A stretch of DNA of 64,000 bases from Planococcus sp. ISL-109 (GTDB taxonomy: Bacteria > Bacillota > Bacilli > Bacillales_A > Planococcaceae). Under the pieces are notes generated by a model. That model searched no databases and was not told the DNA's origin. It worked only from the letters and a program-made list of their open reading frames with translations. Shown here piece after piece: positions 1-7,961 of the stretch. The position numbers and the translations under genes were made by a program. Numbering within the stretch: the stretch's first letter is position 1; each line of letters opens with the position of its first letter. The stretch is from the NCBI RefSeq assembly GCF_018613655.1, contig NZ_JAGGPW010000018.1, positions 1-64,000 of the forward strand. The letters run 5' to 3'.

Positions 1-143
1 CTTCCGAAGACGCACGATTCGCTTTGATCTGCACAAGGGCTGATCAGTAAGTTTGTCACGATTGCTCGCGACTGTATTATTGACGTTTTGCTGTTCAGTT
101 TTCAAGGTTCAAATGTTCGTTGTCGTTCCTGACGACTTTTATT
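1..143 (-). other. Leader of an rRNA operon (16S lies off the left end)
   Basis: Downstream of a strong promoter, the minus strand reads into a segment containing GAACCTTGAAAACTGAACAG (about 95-114), a phrase typical of the spacer and leader sequence before 16S rRNA in Bacillus and relatives. No mature rRNA sequence is reached. In B. subtilis an rRNA operon also follows the kbaA region in the same direction, which supports the assignment. No coding region is seen between 1 and 341. Confidence 0.7.
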
Positions 144-172
144 ATATTAAAGCATGTTTAAATATATGTCAA
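144..172 (-). promoter_or_regulatory. Strong sigma-A promoter of the rRNA operon
   Basis: On the minus strand a perfect TTGACA (167-172) and TAATAT (144-149) are separated by 17 bases in an AT-rich context. It points left into the 16S leader. Strength and position fit an rRNA promoter. Confidence 0.75.
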
Positions 173-287
173 CTCATTTACTAAACTTTTATCTAAAGAA
201 CTTTTAAGCTCTAGTAAACTGTTTCATTTCAAAGCGAAAACCTTGCAGATAAAGCGTTTATTCGACAAATCCTAAGAGGAACTCAGA

Positions 288-328
288 CAAAAAAATCCCG
301 CTCCCTGCCGAAGGGGCAGGAAGCGGAA
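288..328 (-). terminator. Intrinsic terminator after kbaA
   Basis: A GC-rich hairpin at 298-326 (arms CCGCTCCCTGCC and GGGCAGGAAGCGG, GAAG in the loop) is followed on the minus strand by a run of T at 290-297. It lies just past the kbaA stop and separates it from the rRNA promoter. Confidence 0.85.
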
Positions 329-341
329 CTTTTCTGAACAA

Positions 342-1022
342 TCATTTCTTCACTTCTGCTGCTTGTGCTTTTCGCGCTGCCTTACGCGCCTCAAGTTTCA
401 AGCGATCTTCTTCCGACTTCTCGTTATACTTCGGCAAGAGGAGAAGCTGATACGCATTAACTGCAAGCAGTGGGAACAACAGCAAAGTCACCCAGCTGTC
501 GACATTGCCTGCTCTTACCATTAATGCCGGCAACCATTCCAATGTCGTCACGACAATCATGAAGAACAGTGCCGAAATAAATGTCGATTTCGTCGTCCAC
601 TTTGCTTTTAAATACGCCGTTACAAATGAAACCGCTAAAAGAATGATCAAGAGCGCTGCATAAAGCATTCCTTGCCCGCTCGTCTCCACGTTCGGGATAA
701 AGCGGAACGCGATCAAGTCGAAGATAACGACCGCAATGATCAGCAACTGCACCCAATTCCATAGGCGCAGCGACCGGAACATATTATGGCCGAATTGGTG
801 AATCGTCAAATACGCGAAGAAGCCCATTTGCGCAATCAGACTCATCGTGAGTCCGACGACGATCATCCATACAAAGCCGGCAATAAATTCTCCCCACTGC
901 CCGTTTTGCACAGCTTCAGCGAAAATATCGTTCCACCGGATGAAAATACCGAGCAACCCTGTAATTCCGCCACCGATCAATAATGCATTTATAGAAAACT
1001 TAATCCAATTCCGTATAGTCAC
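342..1022 (-). CDS. kbaA: KinB-signalling pathway activation protein KbaA
   Basis: The 226-residue protein has about six hydrophobic membrane segments and a basic, alanine- and lysine-rich C-terminal tail. The sequence and the position next to mrp/salA and an rRNA operon match KbaA. In B. subtilis this membrane protein is needed for activity of the sporulation kinase KinB. The start is GTG at 1020-1022, with GGAGG eight bases upstream. The gene is set off by terminators on both sides, so it is probably monocistronic. Its retention is odd because gerD, pdaB and cwlD, its usual sporulation neighbours, are not here; it may serve another membrane-signalling role. The assignment rests on recognised family similarity and synteny. 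Confidence 0.8.
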   Translation of the reverse strand: MTIRNWIKFSINALLIGGGITGLLGIFIRWNDIFAEAVQNGQWGEFIAGFVWMIVVGLTMSLIAQMGFFAYLTIHQFGHNMFRSLRLWNWVQLLIIAVVIFDLIAFRFIPNVETSGQGMLYAALLIILLAVSFVTAYLKAKWTTKSTFISALFFMIVVTTLEWLPALMVRAGNVDSWVTLLLFPLLAVNAYQLLLLPKYNEKSEEDRLKLEARKAARKAQAAEVKK

Positions 1023-1056
1023 GTATATTGCCTCCGTTAATTTGAAATTCCTTTAA

Positions 1057-1065
1057 ATTGTACCA
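1057..1065 (-). promoter_or_regulatory. Possible extended -10 promoter of kbaA
   Basis: Minus-strand TGGTACAAT (TGG at 1063-1065, TACAAT at 1057-1062) sits 35 bases before the kbaA start and downstream of the mrp terminator. No good -35 box is visible 16-18 bases upstream, as is common for extended -10 promoters. Confidence 0.45.
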
Positions 1066-1126
1066 ACAATCCGTCTAACCTGCAGAAGGAGTTGTGAACA
1101 AACCTTGAAAGTCTCTTTCGACTATA

Positions 1127-1161
1127 TAAAAATCCGGAAACCGAAAGCCGGTTTCCGGATT
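1127..1161 (-). terminator. Terminator after mrp/salA
   Basis: A perfect 12-bp inverted repeat (AATCCGGAAACC and GGTTTCCGGATT, 1131-1161) is followed on the minus strand by TTTTT. It lies directly past the mrp stop codon. Confidence 0.85.
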
Positions 1162-1168
1162 ATATGTC

Positions 1169-2242
1169 TTATTGCTTGGCTTGCTTATCGGCAAACTGCT
1201 TGAGGACTTGTTGTGCGATGTCTCCGTAAATCTTTCCTGTAGGGTGATTTTCCGCATAGACAGATGGCGCAAAATCTTCTTCGTTCCAGTCGGGCTGGCC
1301 GAGAGGAATCTGGCCGAGCAGCGGAACTTGCAATTCTTCCGCAAGTTTCGGTCCGCCGCCTTTTCCGAAGACATATTCTTTCTTGCCGGATGCTTGGCTT
1401 TCATACCAAGACATGTTCTCGATGACGCCGAGTACTTCGTGATCAGTCTGCAACGCCATCGCTCCAGCGCGGGCTGCAACGAATGCGGCTGTCGGATGCG
1501 GTGTTGTAACGACGATTTCTTTGGAAGCCGGCAACATCTGGTGGATATCGAGTGCTACGTCCCCTGTTCCTGGCGGCAAGTCCAAAAGAAGATAATCGAG
1601 GTCGCCCCACTCGACGTCGCGGAAAAACTGATCCAAAACTTTTCCGAGCATCGGGCCGCGCCAAACGACTGGCATATTGTCTTCAACGAAGAAGCCCATC
1701 GAAATGACTTTAACCCCAAAGCGATCGACCGGAATGATCGTATCGCCTCGCACGACCGGCGCTTTATCGATGCCCATCATGTCCGGCACACTAAAGCCGT
1801 ATATGTCTGCATCGACAAGTCCGACTTTTTTCCCTGCACGTGCAAGGGCGATCGCCAGGTTAACCGACACGGTCGATTTGCCGACACCGCCTTTGCCGCT
1901 GGCGATGGAAATGAATTCAACTTTGTTCAAAGGTGACAATAAATCTTGTGCTTCCGATTCATTCGCTGTTCCGCGGAACTGAGCCAGTGATTCTTGCGGC
2001 AATTCCTCAAAGCGAATTCCGACAGAGTCAGCCCCCGCTTCTTTTAAGGTATCGACCACTTTCATCTGCAGCTGCATTTGTTCCGGCGTGTTCGTTTTTG
2101 CAATCGCCAATTTCACACTGACGTATTTTTTCTCTTCTTTGATTTTCACGGACACGATGCCGTTTGTTTCTGCAAGCGTTCTATGTAAAAACGGATCTTC
2201 TAAAGCTCCGACTGCTTCGCGCACTTGTGTTTCAGTCAACAT
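1169..2242 (-). CDS. salA: P-loop ATPase of the Mrp/ApbC/SalA family
   Basis: The 357-residue cytosolic protein has an N-terminal MIP18-like domain (about 1-85) and a C-terminal MRP ATPase domain with a deviant Walker A, SGKGGVGKS, at 115-123. Mrp proteins usually act in iron-sulfur cluster transfer and carry a CxxC motif near the C-terminus. Here the matching stretch (ENMSWYESQASGKKEY) has no cysteine, as in B. subtilis SalA, which acts as an ATP-dependent regulator upstream of the scoC protease regulon. SalA is therefore a better name than Fe-S carrier, though function is inferred. The ATG start at 2240-2242 has AAGGAG about ten bases upstream. The next gene, kbaA, also follows in the B. 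subtilis order. Confidence 0.85.
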   Translation of the reverse strand: MLTETQVREAVGALEDPFLHRTLAETNGIVSVKIKEEKKYVSVKLAIAKTNTPEQMQLQMKVVDTLKEAGADSVGIRFEELPQESLAQFRGTANESEAQDLLSPLNKVEFISIASGKGGVGKSTVSVNLAIALARAGKKVGLVDADIYGFSVPDMMGIDKAPVVRGDTIIPVDRFGVKVISMGFFVEDNMPVVWRGPMLGKVLDQFFRDVEWGDLDYLLLDLPPGTGDVALDIHQMLPASKEIVVTTPHPTAAFVAARAGAMALQTDHEVLGVIENMSWYESQASGKKEYVFGKGGGPKLAEELQVPLLGQIPLGQPDWNEEDFAPSVYAENHPTGKIYGDIAQQVLKQFADKQAKQ

Positions 2243-2276
2243 ATCTCTACACTCCTTATAACTTTTGCTAAAGCCA

Positions 2277-2285
2277 AGTATACCA
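2277..2285 (-). promoter_or_regulatory. Possible extended -10 promoter of mrp/salA
   Basis: TGGTATACT on the minus strand (TATACT at 2277-2282, TGG at 2283-2285) lies about 35 bases before the mrp start. The -35 region is poor, which fits an extended -10 promoter. Confidence 0.5.
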
Positions 2286-2344
2286 TAGGCAATCCGTTTT
2301 TTAATCCATTCCGGCTCGCTTCTTCTGCGGCAAGCTGCATGCTG

Positions 2345-2785
2345 CTAGTCGCGCGGACCGAAGTCGAGCATATCCTGTTCGTCAAAACGGAAATCGGGAC
2401 CGTAAGCGACTTCCCAGTGATAACCGTCTGAGTCTTGGAAATACCCGGAATAGCCGCCCCAAAAGACATCGACTGGTTTTTTTGCGATAACCGCTCCCGC
2501 TTTTTGCGCGCGTTCCATCACTTCGTCCACTTCACTGCGTGACTTGGCGTTATAAGCTAAGGTAATGCCTGAAAAACCTGATCTAACCGGCGGATTTTCT
2601 TTACCGATGTCTTTCGCCAATTCTTCAAGCGGATACAGCTCCAGTTTCGTGCCGGATGTATTGAAGAAAATGATTTCTGGGTTTTCTCTCGTCTCGCCAG
2701 TCTGGAAGCCCAGCTGGTCGCGGTAAAACTGGACAGACTTTTCCATATTTCGGACACCTAAACAGATTAAATTGATGCGATTCAT
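2345..2785 (-). CDS. VOC (glyoxalase/bleomycin resistance/dioxygenase) family protein
   Basis: A 146-residue single VOC-fold protein: an N-terminal half with the ICLGVRNMEKSVQFYRDQLGF pattern and a C-terminal half ending in GYSGYFQDSDGYHWEVAYGP, the usual sites of metal or substrate contact in this superfamily. The substrate cannot be told from sequence. I chose the ATG at 2783-2785 because AAGGAG lies eight bases upstream. An in-frame GTG nine bases further up abuts that binding site and is unlikely. It lies between the rpsI terminator and mrp, a place where B. subtilis has unrelated genes, so it is probably a lineage-specific insertion. Confidence 0.75.
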   Translation of the reverse strand: MNRINLICLGVRNMEKSVQFYRDQLGFQTGETRENPEIIFFNTSGTKLELYPLEELAKDIGKENPPVRSGFSGITLAYNAKSRSEVDEVMERAQKAGAVIAKKPVDVFWGGYSGYFQDSDGYHWEVAYGPDFRFDEQDMLDFGPRD

Positions 2786-2824
2786 TGGCTCCACTCCTTT
2801 TCAGTTTGCTATAAGGTTTCGCCA

Positions 2825-2865
2825 ACACATAAAAAAGCACCTTCCGGAAAACCGGAAAGTGCTTT
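2825..2865 (-). terminator. Terminator of the rplM-rpsI operon
   Basis: A hairpin at 2834-2865 (AAAGCAC and TTCCGG paired with CCGGAA and GTGCTTT, one bulge on each arm) is followed on the minus strand by TTTTTT. It begins 13 bases past the rpsI stop codon. Confidence 0.85.
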
Positions 2866-2877
2866 GAAAAGATAAAA

Positions 2878-3270
2878 TTAACGTTTTGAGAACTGTGGTG
2901 CACGACGAGCCGCTTTAAGACCGTATTTTTTACGTTCTTTCATACGTGGGTCGCGCGTTAGGAATCCAGCTGATTTTAGTGCTGGACGGAATTCTGGGTC
3001 TGCTGTAAGTAGAGCGCGTGCAATTCCGTGACGGATAGCGCCGGCTTGTCCAGTGAACCCGCCGCCTTTTACGTTTACCAATACGTCATAGCTACCAAGA
3101 GTTTCAGTAGTTACTAGTGGTTGTTTGATGATTTGCTCAAGTGTTTCGTATGGAACGTAGTCAGATACATCACGGTTGTTGATTGTGATTGTACCGTCTC
3201 CTGGTACCAAACGTACGCGAGCTGTTGAGTTTTTACGGCGACCTGTACCGATATATTGAACTTGTGCCAA
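2878..3270 (-). CDS. rpsI: Small ribosomal subunit protein S9
   Basis: The 130-residue protein has the family N-terminus ([19 protein letters not shown]) and the basic C-terminal tail ending in FSKR that reaches the P-site tRNA in the 30S subunit. The start is TTG at 3268-3270 with GGAGG eight bases upstream; no better start is in frame. It is cotranscribed with rplM, 29 bases upstream, the conserved L13-S9 pair. Confidence 0.97.
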   Translation of the reverse strand: MAQVQYIGTGRRKNSTARVRLVPGDGTITINNRDVSDYVPYETLEQIIKQPLVTTETLGSYDVLVNVKGGGFTGQAGAIRHGIARALLTADPEFRPALKSAGFLTRDPRMKERKKYGLKAARRAPQFSKR

Positions 3271-3299
3271 AGGTGTATCCTCCTCTTAGTTACTGATTA

Positions 3300-3737
3300 T
3301 TATCCGCGAAGCGTGTAAGCTTCAGGCTGTTGCGCTTGGTGATTGTGCTCTGGTCCAGCGTATACATGTAGTTTCTTGAACGTTTGGCGGCCCAAAGAGT
3401 TTTTTGGAAGCATGCCTTTAACTGCTAGTTCAAGCATTTTTGTTGGGTATTTCGTGCGCATTTCAAGTGCTGTGCGCTGCTTAAGTCCGCCAGTGAATTG
3501 TGTGTGGCGGTAGTAGATTTTGTCTGTAAGCTTTTTGCCCGTCAAGTGGATCTTTTCAGCATTGATGATGATGACGTGATCGCCAGTGTCGACGTTCGGT
3601 GTGAATGTTGGTTTGTATTTCCCGCGCAAGATTGAAGCGACTTCAGAAGCCAAACGTCCAAGAGTTTGCCCTTCTGCATCGACAACTACCCATTTACGCT
3701 CTACTTCGTGACCTTTAGCCATGAATGTTGTACGCAT
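3300..3737 (-). CDS. rplM: Large ribosomal subunit protein L13
   Basis: At 145 residues this matches the usual length of L13, with the signatures [22 protein letters not shown] and the C-terminal [14 protein letters not shown]. It is an early 50S assembly protein. The ATG at 3735-3737 has AGGAGG eight bases upstream. A promoter and a leader of about 150 bases precede it, so rplM-rpsI can be expressed apart from truA. Confidence 0.97.
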   Translation of the reverse strand: MRTTFMAKGHEVERKWVVVDAEGQTLGRLASEVASILRGKYKPTFTPNVDTGDHVIIINAEKIHLTGKKLTDKIYYRHTQFTGGLKQRTALEMRTKYPTKMLELAVKGMLPKNSLGRQTFKKLHVYAGPEHNHQAQQPEAYTLRG

Positions 3738-3880
3738 GTATATTGTCCTCCTAATGAATCGTCTCTTTTTTTAAAAACTCAGTTCCAAGTGTTCCCTATT
3801 GGTTCCGTTGTTCCGTGTTTTCCTTATCCCTTAACACAAATAACCTTCCGGGGCATATCGTGGGGGTAATGAAAATACCA
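3738..3880 (-). promoter_or_regulatory. Leader of rplM, candidate L13 leader RNA
   Basis: About 140 transcribed bases separate the rplM promoter from the start codon, with a GC-rich patch near 3846-3866 and several short complementary stretches. Bacillota often have a structured L13 leader (Rfam L13_leader) here that is thought to give autogenous control. I infer the element from position; I did not verify its consensus structure. Confidence 0.45.
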
Positions 3881-3886
3881 TACATC

Positions 3887-3915
3887 ATCATATAATGGAT
3901 TCCCTCTTAAGTCAA
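3887..3915 (-). promoter_or_regulatory. Promoter of rplM-rpsI
   Basis: Minus-strand TTGACT (3910-3915) and TATGAT (3887-3892) are spaced by 17 bases, just past the truA stop codon. Confidence 0.75.
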
Positions 3916-3947
3916 GGGCATTTAGAAAAACACCAGGAAAAGTTGCT

Positions 3948-4691
3948 TCACCTTGAATAATGCACTTTTTCCAAGTATAAACCGTGAGCTGCCGCGGTTT
4001 TTCCGGCAGCGTCCCGATCGCATGCTGCAACGATTTCCGCCAGTTTTTCCGGCTCTCTTCGATTTAATCCGACTTCGAGCAAAGTACCGGCAATGATGCG
4101 TACCATATTATAGAGAAAACCGGACCCTTCGATCACCATATGCAATTCCTCGCCGTGCTCTTCGAAATCGATGCGCCAAATGGTTCTCACTTTATCGACT
4201 ACATTTGTATTCGCTGCACAAAAACTCGAAAAATCGTGTGTGCCGATAAGCGCTACTGCCGCTTTTTCCATGCGGTTTACGTCGATCTGCTGCGGCACGT
4301 GGACGAGGTGGTGGCGGCTGAACGGACTGATGATGGCGCTGCGGTTCCATTTATAGCGGTACACTTTTCCTGTTGCATGATAGCGGGCATGAAAATCCGG
4401 TGCCGCTTCTTCGATATTATGGACACGGATATCTTGCGGTAGCCGGACATTCAACGCCCGCATCCACGCATCTTTCGGAATGGAGAAAGACGTATCAAAA
4501 TGAATCACTTGCCCCGTCGCATGGACGCCGGAGTCTGTCCTTCCGCTCGCCACCACTTCCACCGGCGTTCCTTTATGAAGTTCTTTCAATACGCGCAAGA
4601 GCTCCAGTTGCACGGTGCGGGTCTTAAGTTGAATTTGATACCCCGAGAATCCGCTGCCGTCATACGCAATTGTCGCTTTTAATCGTTTCAT
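3948..4691 (-). CDS. truA: tRNA pseudouridine(38-40) synthase TruA
   Basis: The 247-residue enzyme converts uridines 38-40 of the tRNA anticodon arm to pseudouridine. The catalytic aspartate is D53 in the motif ASGRTDSGVHA (48-58); the later motifs HARYHATGKVYRY and GFLYNMVRIIAG are also present. It follows ecfT by 15 bases and is probably the last gene of the ecf operon, as in Bacillus. A new promoter immediately downstream serves rplM. Confidence 0.95.
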   Translation of the reverse strand: MKRLKATIAYDGSGFSGYQIQLKTRTVQLELLRVLKELHKGTPVEVVASGRTDSGVHATGQVIHFDTSFSIPKDAWMRALNVRLPQDIRVHNIEEAAPDFHARYHATGKVYRYKWNRSAIISPFSRHHLVHVPQQIDVNRMEKAAVALIGTHDFSSFCAANTNVVDKVRTIWRIDFEEHGEELHMVIEGSGFLYNMVRIIAGTLLEVGLNRREPEKLAEIVAACDRDAAGKTAAAHGLYLEKVHYSR

Positions 4692-4706
4692 GATGTCTCT
4701 CCTTTA

Positions 4707-5504
4707 TTATGAACGGAAATACCAAAGTAGTGCCGCAAAGCCGACAAGCAATATCAGACTCAGCGAATCGAGAATCCGCCAATCAAGTTGCCGGTAGCGT
4801 GTACGTCCTTCGCCGCCTCTATAGCCGCGTACTTCCATCGCCGTCGCCAAATCTTCCGCACGTTTAAACGCGCTGACGAACAGCGGGATCAGTAGCGGCA
4901 CAACGGCTTTAATCCGTTCTTTGATCGGCCCGGAGCCGATATCTGAGCCCCGCGCCATTTGTGCTTTTAGAATCTTGCCGGTTTCATCCATCAAAGTTGG
5001 AATAAACCTTAGCGAGATAGACATCATCAATGCCAGCTCATGAACCGGCAACTTGACACGTTTGAACGGCCCGAGCAGCACTTCGATGCCGTCGGTAATG
5101 GAAATAGGTGAAGTTGTAAGCGTCAATATGCTCGTCATAAAGACCAATACCAAAAAGCGAATCGAGATGAATATCCCTTGCCGCAACCCTTCCGCGTATA
5201 TTTCAATAAAGCCGAATTTAAGGAGCAGTGCTCCTTCTTGTGTAAAGAATAAGTGCAGGAAAAACGTAAACGCCATTAAAATGAAGACCGGCTTCAAGCC
5301 GTTTATCAAGAAATAAAGGCGGATTTTCGACAAGTACACTGCAAGCAGCGTAGACCCGAGCAAAATCGCATACGTCAGGGCATTATTCGCGATAAACACG
5401 ATGGCGATAAACAAAAAGACAAAGAGAATTTTCGCACGCGGATCGAGACGATGCACGAGCGAATTTCCGGGAATAAAGCGGCCGAAAATCATTTTCTCCA
5501 TCAT
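4707..5504 (-). CDS. ecfT: ECF transporter transmembrane protein EcfT
   Basis: The 265-residue membrane protein is the scaffold of energy-coupling factor vitamin importers; it joins the two ATPases to interchangeable substrate-binding S components. It has about five hydrophobic segments and, in the cytosolic coupling helices, the two conserved small-Arg-Gly motifs, ARG at 184-186 and VRG at 225-227. The start overlaps the ecfA2 stop by 4 bases (ATGA), indicating translational coupling. An ATG codon one position downstream is an equally possible start. No S component is encoded nearby, as expected for a shared group II module. Confidence 0.93.
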   Translation of the reverse strand: MMEKMIFGRFIPGNSLVHRLDPRAKILFVFLFIAIVFIANNALTYAILLGSTLLAVYLSKIRLYFLINGLKPVFILMAFTFFLHLFFTQEGALLLKFGFIEIYAEGLRQGIFISIRFLVLVFMTSILTLTTSPISITDGIEVLLGPFKRVKLPVHELALMMSISLRFIPTLMDETGKILKAQMARGSDIGSGPIKERIKAVVPLLIPLFVSAFKRAEDLATAMEVRGYRGGEGRTRYRQLDWRILDSLSLILLVGFAALLWYFRS

Positions 5505-6373
5505 TTCGGCTCACGTCCTTCCTTCAGCGCTTTAGCAATTGACCGCGAAAGTGCCTCCTCCGTTAACGCAAGTTCATCCAGCACTAAGCCGGTTTTCTCT
5601 TCAAACTCCCGCTGCATTCGCAGCGTACGCGGCGGCTCCAACTGGTAATCGTGGAGCTGCTCCTCATTCGCAAAAATCTCCCGCACATCCCCCGTCGCAA
5701 CGCATTTGCCGCTGTGCATGATGGCGACGCTATCCGCGTAGCGCGCTGCGTCTTCCATGCTATGGGTAACAAGCACGGTCGTTAAGCCCTTCTCCTTATG
5801 CAAACGGTAGAACAAGTCCATGATTTCGCGGCGCCCGCGTGGATCGAGCCCGGCCGTCGGTTCATCCAACACCAGGACGTCCGGTTCCATCGCTAATACA
5901 CCAGCGATGGCGACACGGCGCATCTGTCCGCCGGATAAATCAAACGGTGATTTTTCCCCCACTTCTTCTGGCAAGCCAAGCTGTTCGATTAAAGCGATGG
6001 CCCGGCGACGCGCTTCTTCCTCAGGTACGCCAAAATTGAGCGGCCCGAACATAATGTCTTTCACTACAGTTTCATCAAAAAGCTGCTGCTCCGGAAACTG
6101 AAAGACAATGCCGACTTTTTTGCGCACATCCCGCAAGTTTTTTGCTTTCGTGCCGGCTTCTATTTTCCGCTCGCCGATCAGCACAGTGCCTTCTGTCGGC
6201 TGCAGTAACGCGTTTAAATGCTGCAGCACCGTCGACTTTCCGGAACCGGTATGGCCGATGATGGCCATATAAGATCCGGACGGAATATGCAGCGTGACAT
6301 CTGTCAATGCCCGCTTTTCAAACGGCGTATCTTTTGCGTAGCTATATCCTACTTGCTTGAGTAGTATGTCCAT
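5501..6373 (-). CDS. ecfA2: ECF transporter ATPase EcfA2
   Basis: This 290-residue ABC ATPase energises vitamin uptake as a heterodimer with EcfA1. Walker A is at 40-48 (GHTGSGKST), the Q loop near 92, the signature LSGGQ at 146-150 and Walker B VLVLDEP at 166-172. The C-terminal extension of about 50 residues is typical of the EcfA' type. The start lies inside ecfA1 (25-base overlap), so the two subunits are probably translationally coupled. Confidence 0.94.
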   Translation of the reverse strand: MDILLKQVGYSYAKDTPFEKRALTDVTLHIPSGSYMAIIGHTGSGKSTVLQHLNALLQPTEGTVLIGERKIEAGTKAKNLRDVRKKVGIVFQFPEQQLFDETVVKDIMFGPLNFGVPEEEARRRAIALIEQLGLPEEVGEKSPFDLSGGQMRRVAIAGVLAMEPDVLVLDEPTAGLDPRGRREIMDLFYRLHKEKGLTTVLVTHSMEDAARYADSVAIMHSGKCVATGDVREIFANEEQLHDYQLEPPRTLRMQREFEEKTGLVLDELALTEEALSRSIAKALKEGREPK

Positions 6374-7197
6374 AGTTCCTCCACCAGCTCATGTTCTGTC
6401 ATAGATTCTCCGGAAAGCGGCACCCCCGCCTTCTGCAGCAGGCCCGCCATCCGCATCGCAAACGGCAGATCCAGACCCATTCCGGTCAGCTCCTCCCCCG
6501 ATGAAAACACTTCTTCCGGTGTGCCTTCCATTTGTTTATGCCCAGCATTCATGACGAGGACGCGTTCAGCCAGTGCCGCCTCTTCCAAATCATGCGTGAT
6601 TGAGAGCACAGTAAGGCCCGTCGCTTCCCGCAACTCGCGAATCGTTTCAATCACTTCCCGGCGGCCTTGCGGGTCAAGCATCGATGTCGCCTCATCCAAA
6701 ATCAGCAGGCGCGGACGCAAGGCTAATGCTCCTGCAATCGCCACGCGCTGCTTTTGACCACCAGACAAATGGTGGGGTTCATGGTCCATATAATCATCCA
6801 TCTTCACCTGCTGCAAAGATTCCCGAACGCGTACGACCATTTCTCCATGCGGTACGCCATTGTTCTCTAATGCGAACGCTACATCATCCTGAACCGTCGC
6901 CCCGACAAACTGATTATCCGGATTCTGGAACACCATGCCCATTTGCGAACGAATCTCCCATAAGCTGTCTTCAGACATTGTCAGCTCCATTGCCCGCACT
7001 GAACCTTGCTGCGGAAACAGCAGTCCATTCATCAATTTCGCGATAGTCGACTTGCCCGAGCCATTATGGCCGACAAGTGCTACCCATTCGCCTTCTTGAA
7101 TTGAAAATGACAGATCCGAGACAGCCGGCTTGACCGTTTCATCTTCCGGCACATATGTAAATGTCACGTTTTCAAATGACAAAATGGTTCCCTTCAC
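6349..7197 (-). CDS. ecfA1: ECF transporter ATPase EcfA1
   Basis: The 282-residue ABC ATPase pairs with EcfA2. Walker A (GHNGSGKST) is at 43-51, the Q-loop segment FQNPDNQFVG at 90-99, the signature LSGGQ at 144-148 and Walker B LLILDEA at 164-170. The start is GTG at 7195-7197, with GAGGAGG eight bases upstream. It is the first gene of ecfA1-ecfA2-ecfT-truA. The 344-base region before it contains a possible regulatory RNA with a terminator, so expression may be attenuated separately from the ribosomal genes upstream. Confidence 0.94.
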   Translation of the reverse strand: MKGTILSFENVTFTYVPEDETVKPAVSDLSFSIQEGEWVALVGHNGSGKSTIAKLMNGLLFPQQGSVRAMELTMSEDSLWEIRSQMGMVFQNPDNQFVGATVQDDVAFALENNGVPHGEMVVRVRESLQQVKMDDYMDHEPHHLSGGQKQRVAIAGALALRPRLLILDEATSMLDPQGRREVIETIRELREATGLTVLSITHDLEEAALAERVLVMNAGHKQMEGTPEEVFSSGEELTGMGLDLPFAMRMAGLLQKAGVPLSGESMTEHELVEELWTYYSSK

Positions 7198-7326
7198 GTG
7201 TTTCGGCCTCCTCTAAGCTTGCTCTTCTCTTCTCTACTCAATCAATCTCCTAGAGATCTTCATATAGCACGTTTAATTCGCACTGTTCACATTCCGCTTT
7301 CCGGAACATCAACACTATGAATTAAT

Positions 7327-7451
7327 AAAAAAATAAAAAAAGCGCGCACCTCATTCAGAGTATGCGCTTTTCTGTCTCTATAGCTCCCGCGGTTGCTTAA
7401 GCCGCCGGTTGAATGAGGTGCGTAGAGCTAGACGAGACGCCGCCTTTCGGC
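7327..7451 (-). ncRNA. Unassigned structured RNA or attenuator upstream of ecfA1
   Basis: A candidate transcript of about 125 bases starts downstream of a putative promoter and ends in a terminator with a minus-strand T-rich tract at 7327-7340. A 13-bp perfect inverted repeat (7345-7357 and 7410-7422) encloses a smaller hairpin region. The 3' arm can instead pair locally (AAAAGCG with the GCGC and TTTT segment, 7340-7371), which gives two exclusive folds. That would suit a cis-acting attenuator for ecfA1, but a separate small RNA is equally possible. I do not recognise a known riboswitch or T-box motif in it. Confidence 0.5.
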
Positions 7452-7457
7452 TCGCTC

Positions 7458-7487
7458 ATCATAACACTCTGCTTTTCATATTGTCGT
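7458..7487 (-). promoter_or_regulatory. Possible promoter of the RNA upstream of ecfA1
   Basis: Minus-strand ACGACA (7482-7487, four of six consensus matches) and TATGAT (7458-7463) are 18 bases apart, just past the rplQ terminator. Confidence 0.5.
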
Positions 7488-7499
7488 ATAAATCATGAT

Positions 7500-7530
7500 G
7501 CTAAAAGAAGAGGGCTATGAACCCTCTTCA
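7500..7530 (-). terminator. Terminator of the ribosomal supercluster after rplQ
   Basis: Hairpin at 7507-7529 with arms GAAGAGGG and CCCTCTTC, followed on the minus strand by TTTTAG. It lies 12 bases past the rplQ stop and closes the S10-spc-alpha unit. Confidence 0.85.
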
Positions 7531-7541
7531 ATTAAATCAAA

Positions 7542-7916
7542 TTAAACCAATTCAATAATTACGATCGGTGCGCCATCTCCGCGACGAGGCCCCATTTTCA
7601 TGATGCGCGTGTAGCCGCCTTGACGGTCAGTGTAACGTGGTGCAACATCGTCGAATAGTTTCTGCAAAGCAAAGATTGTGCTTTCGTTTCCTTCTTCATC
7701 AGTAGAAGTCACGAGTTCACGGCGGATGTATGCTGCAGCTTTACGGCGTGCATGGATATCTCCGCGCTTACCAAGCGTAATCATTTTCTCTACAGTTGAA
7801 CGGACTTCTTTCGCACGTGCTTCAGTTGTCTGAATGCGTTCGTGTACGATTAGATCAGTTGTAAGGTCACGCAAAAGCGCTTTACGTTGAGAACTTGTAC
7901 GTTGAAGTTTTCTCAT
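7542..7916 (-). CDS. rplQ: Large ribosomal subunit protein L17
   Basis: The 124-residue protein contains the L17 core ([24 protein letters not shown] and [12 protein letters not shown]). It binds near the polypeptide exit side of the 50S subunit. Relative to B. subtilis, the N-terminus lacks a couple of residues (MRKL rather than MGYRKL). It is the last gene of the alpha operon, with a terminator directly downstream. Confidence 0.97.
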   Translation of the reverse strand: MRKLQRTSSQRKALLRDLTTDLIVHERIQTTEARAKEVRSTVEKMITLGKRGDIHARRKAAAYIRRELVTSTDEEGNESTIFALQKLFDDVAPRYTDRQGGYTRIMKMGPRRGDGAPIVIIELV

Positions 7917-7961
7917 TGAAGTTTCCCTCCTTTGTTGAATAGTTCAAATCCGATCAGGTGA

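Noticed and set aside
1172-1936. Plus-strand open frame of 254 codons
   Set aside because: It is the antisense shadow of mrp/salA, whose motifs and ribosome binding site are clear. It has no recognisable protein pattern.
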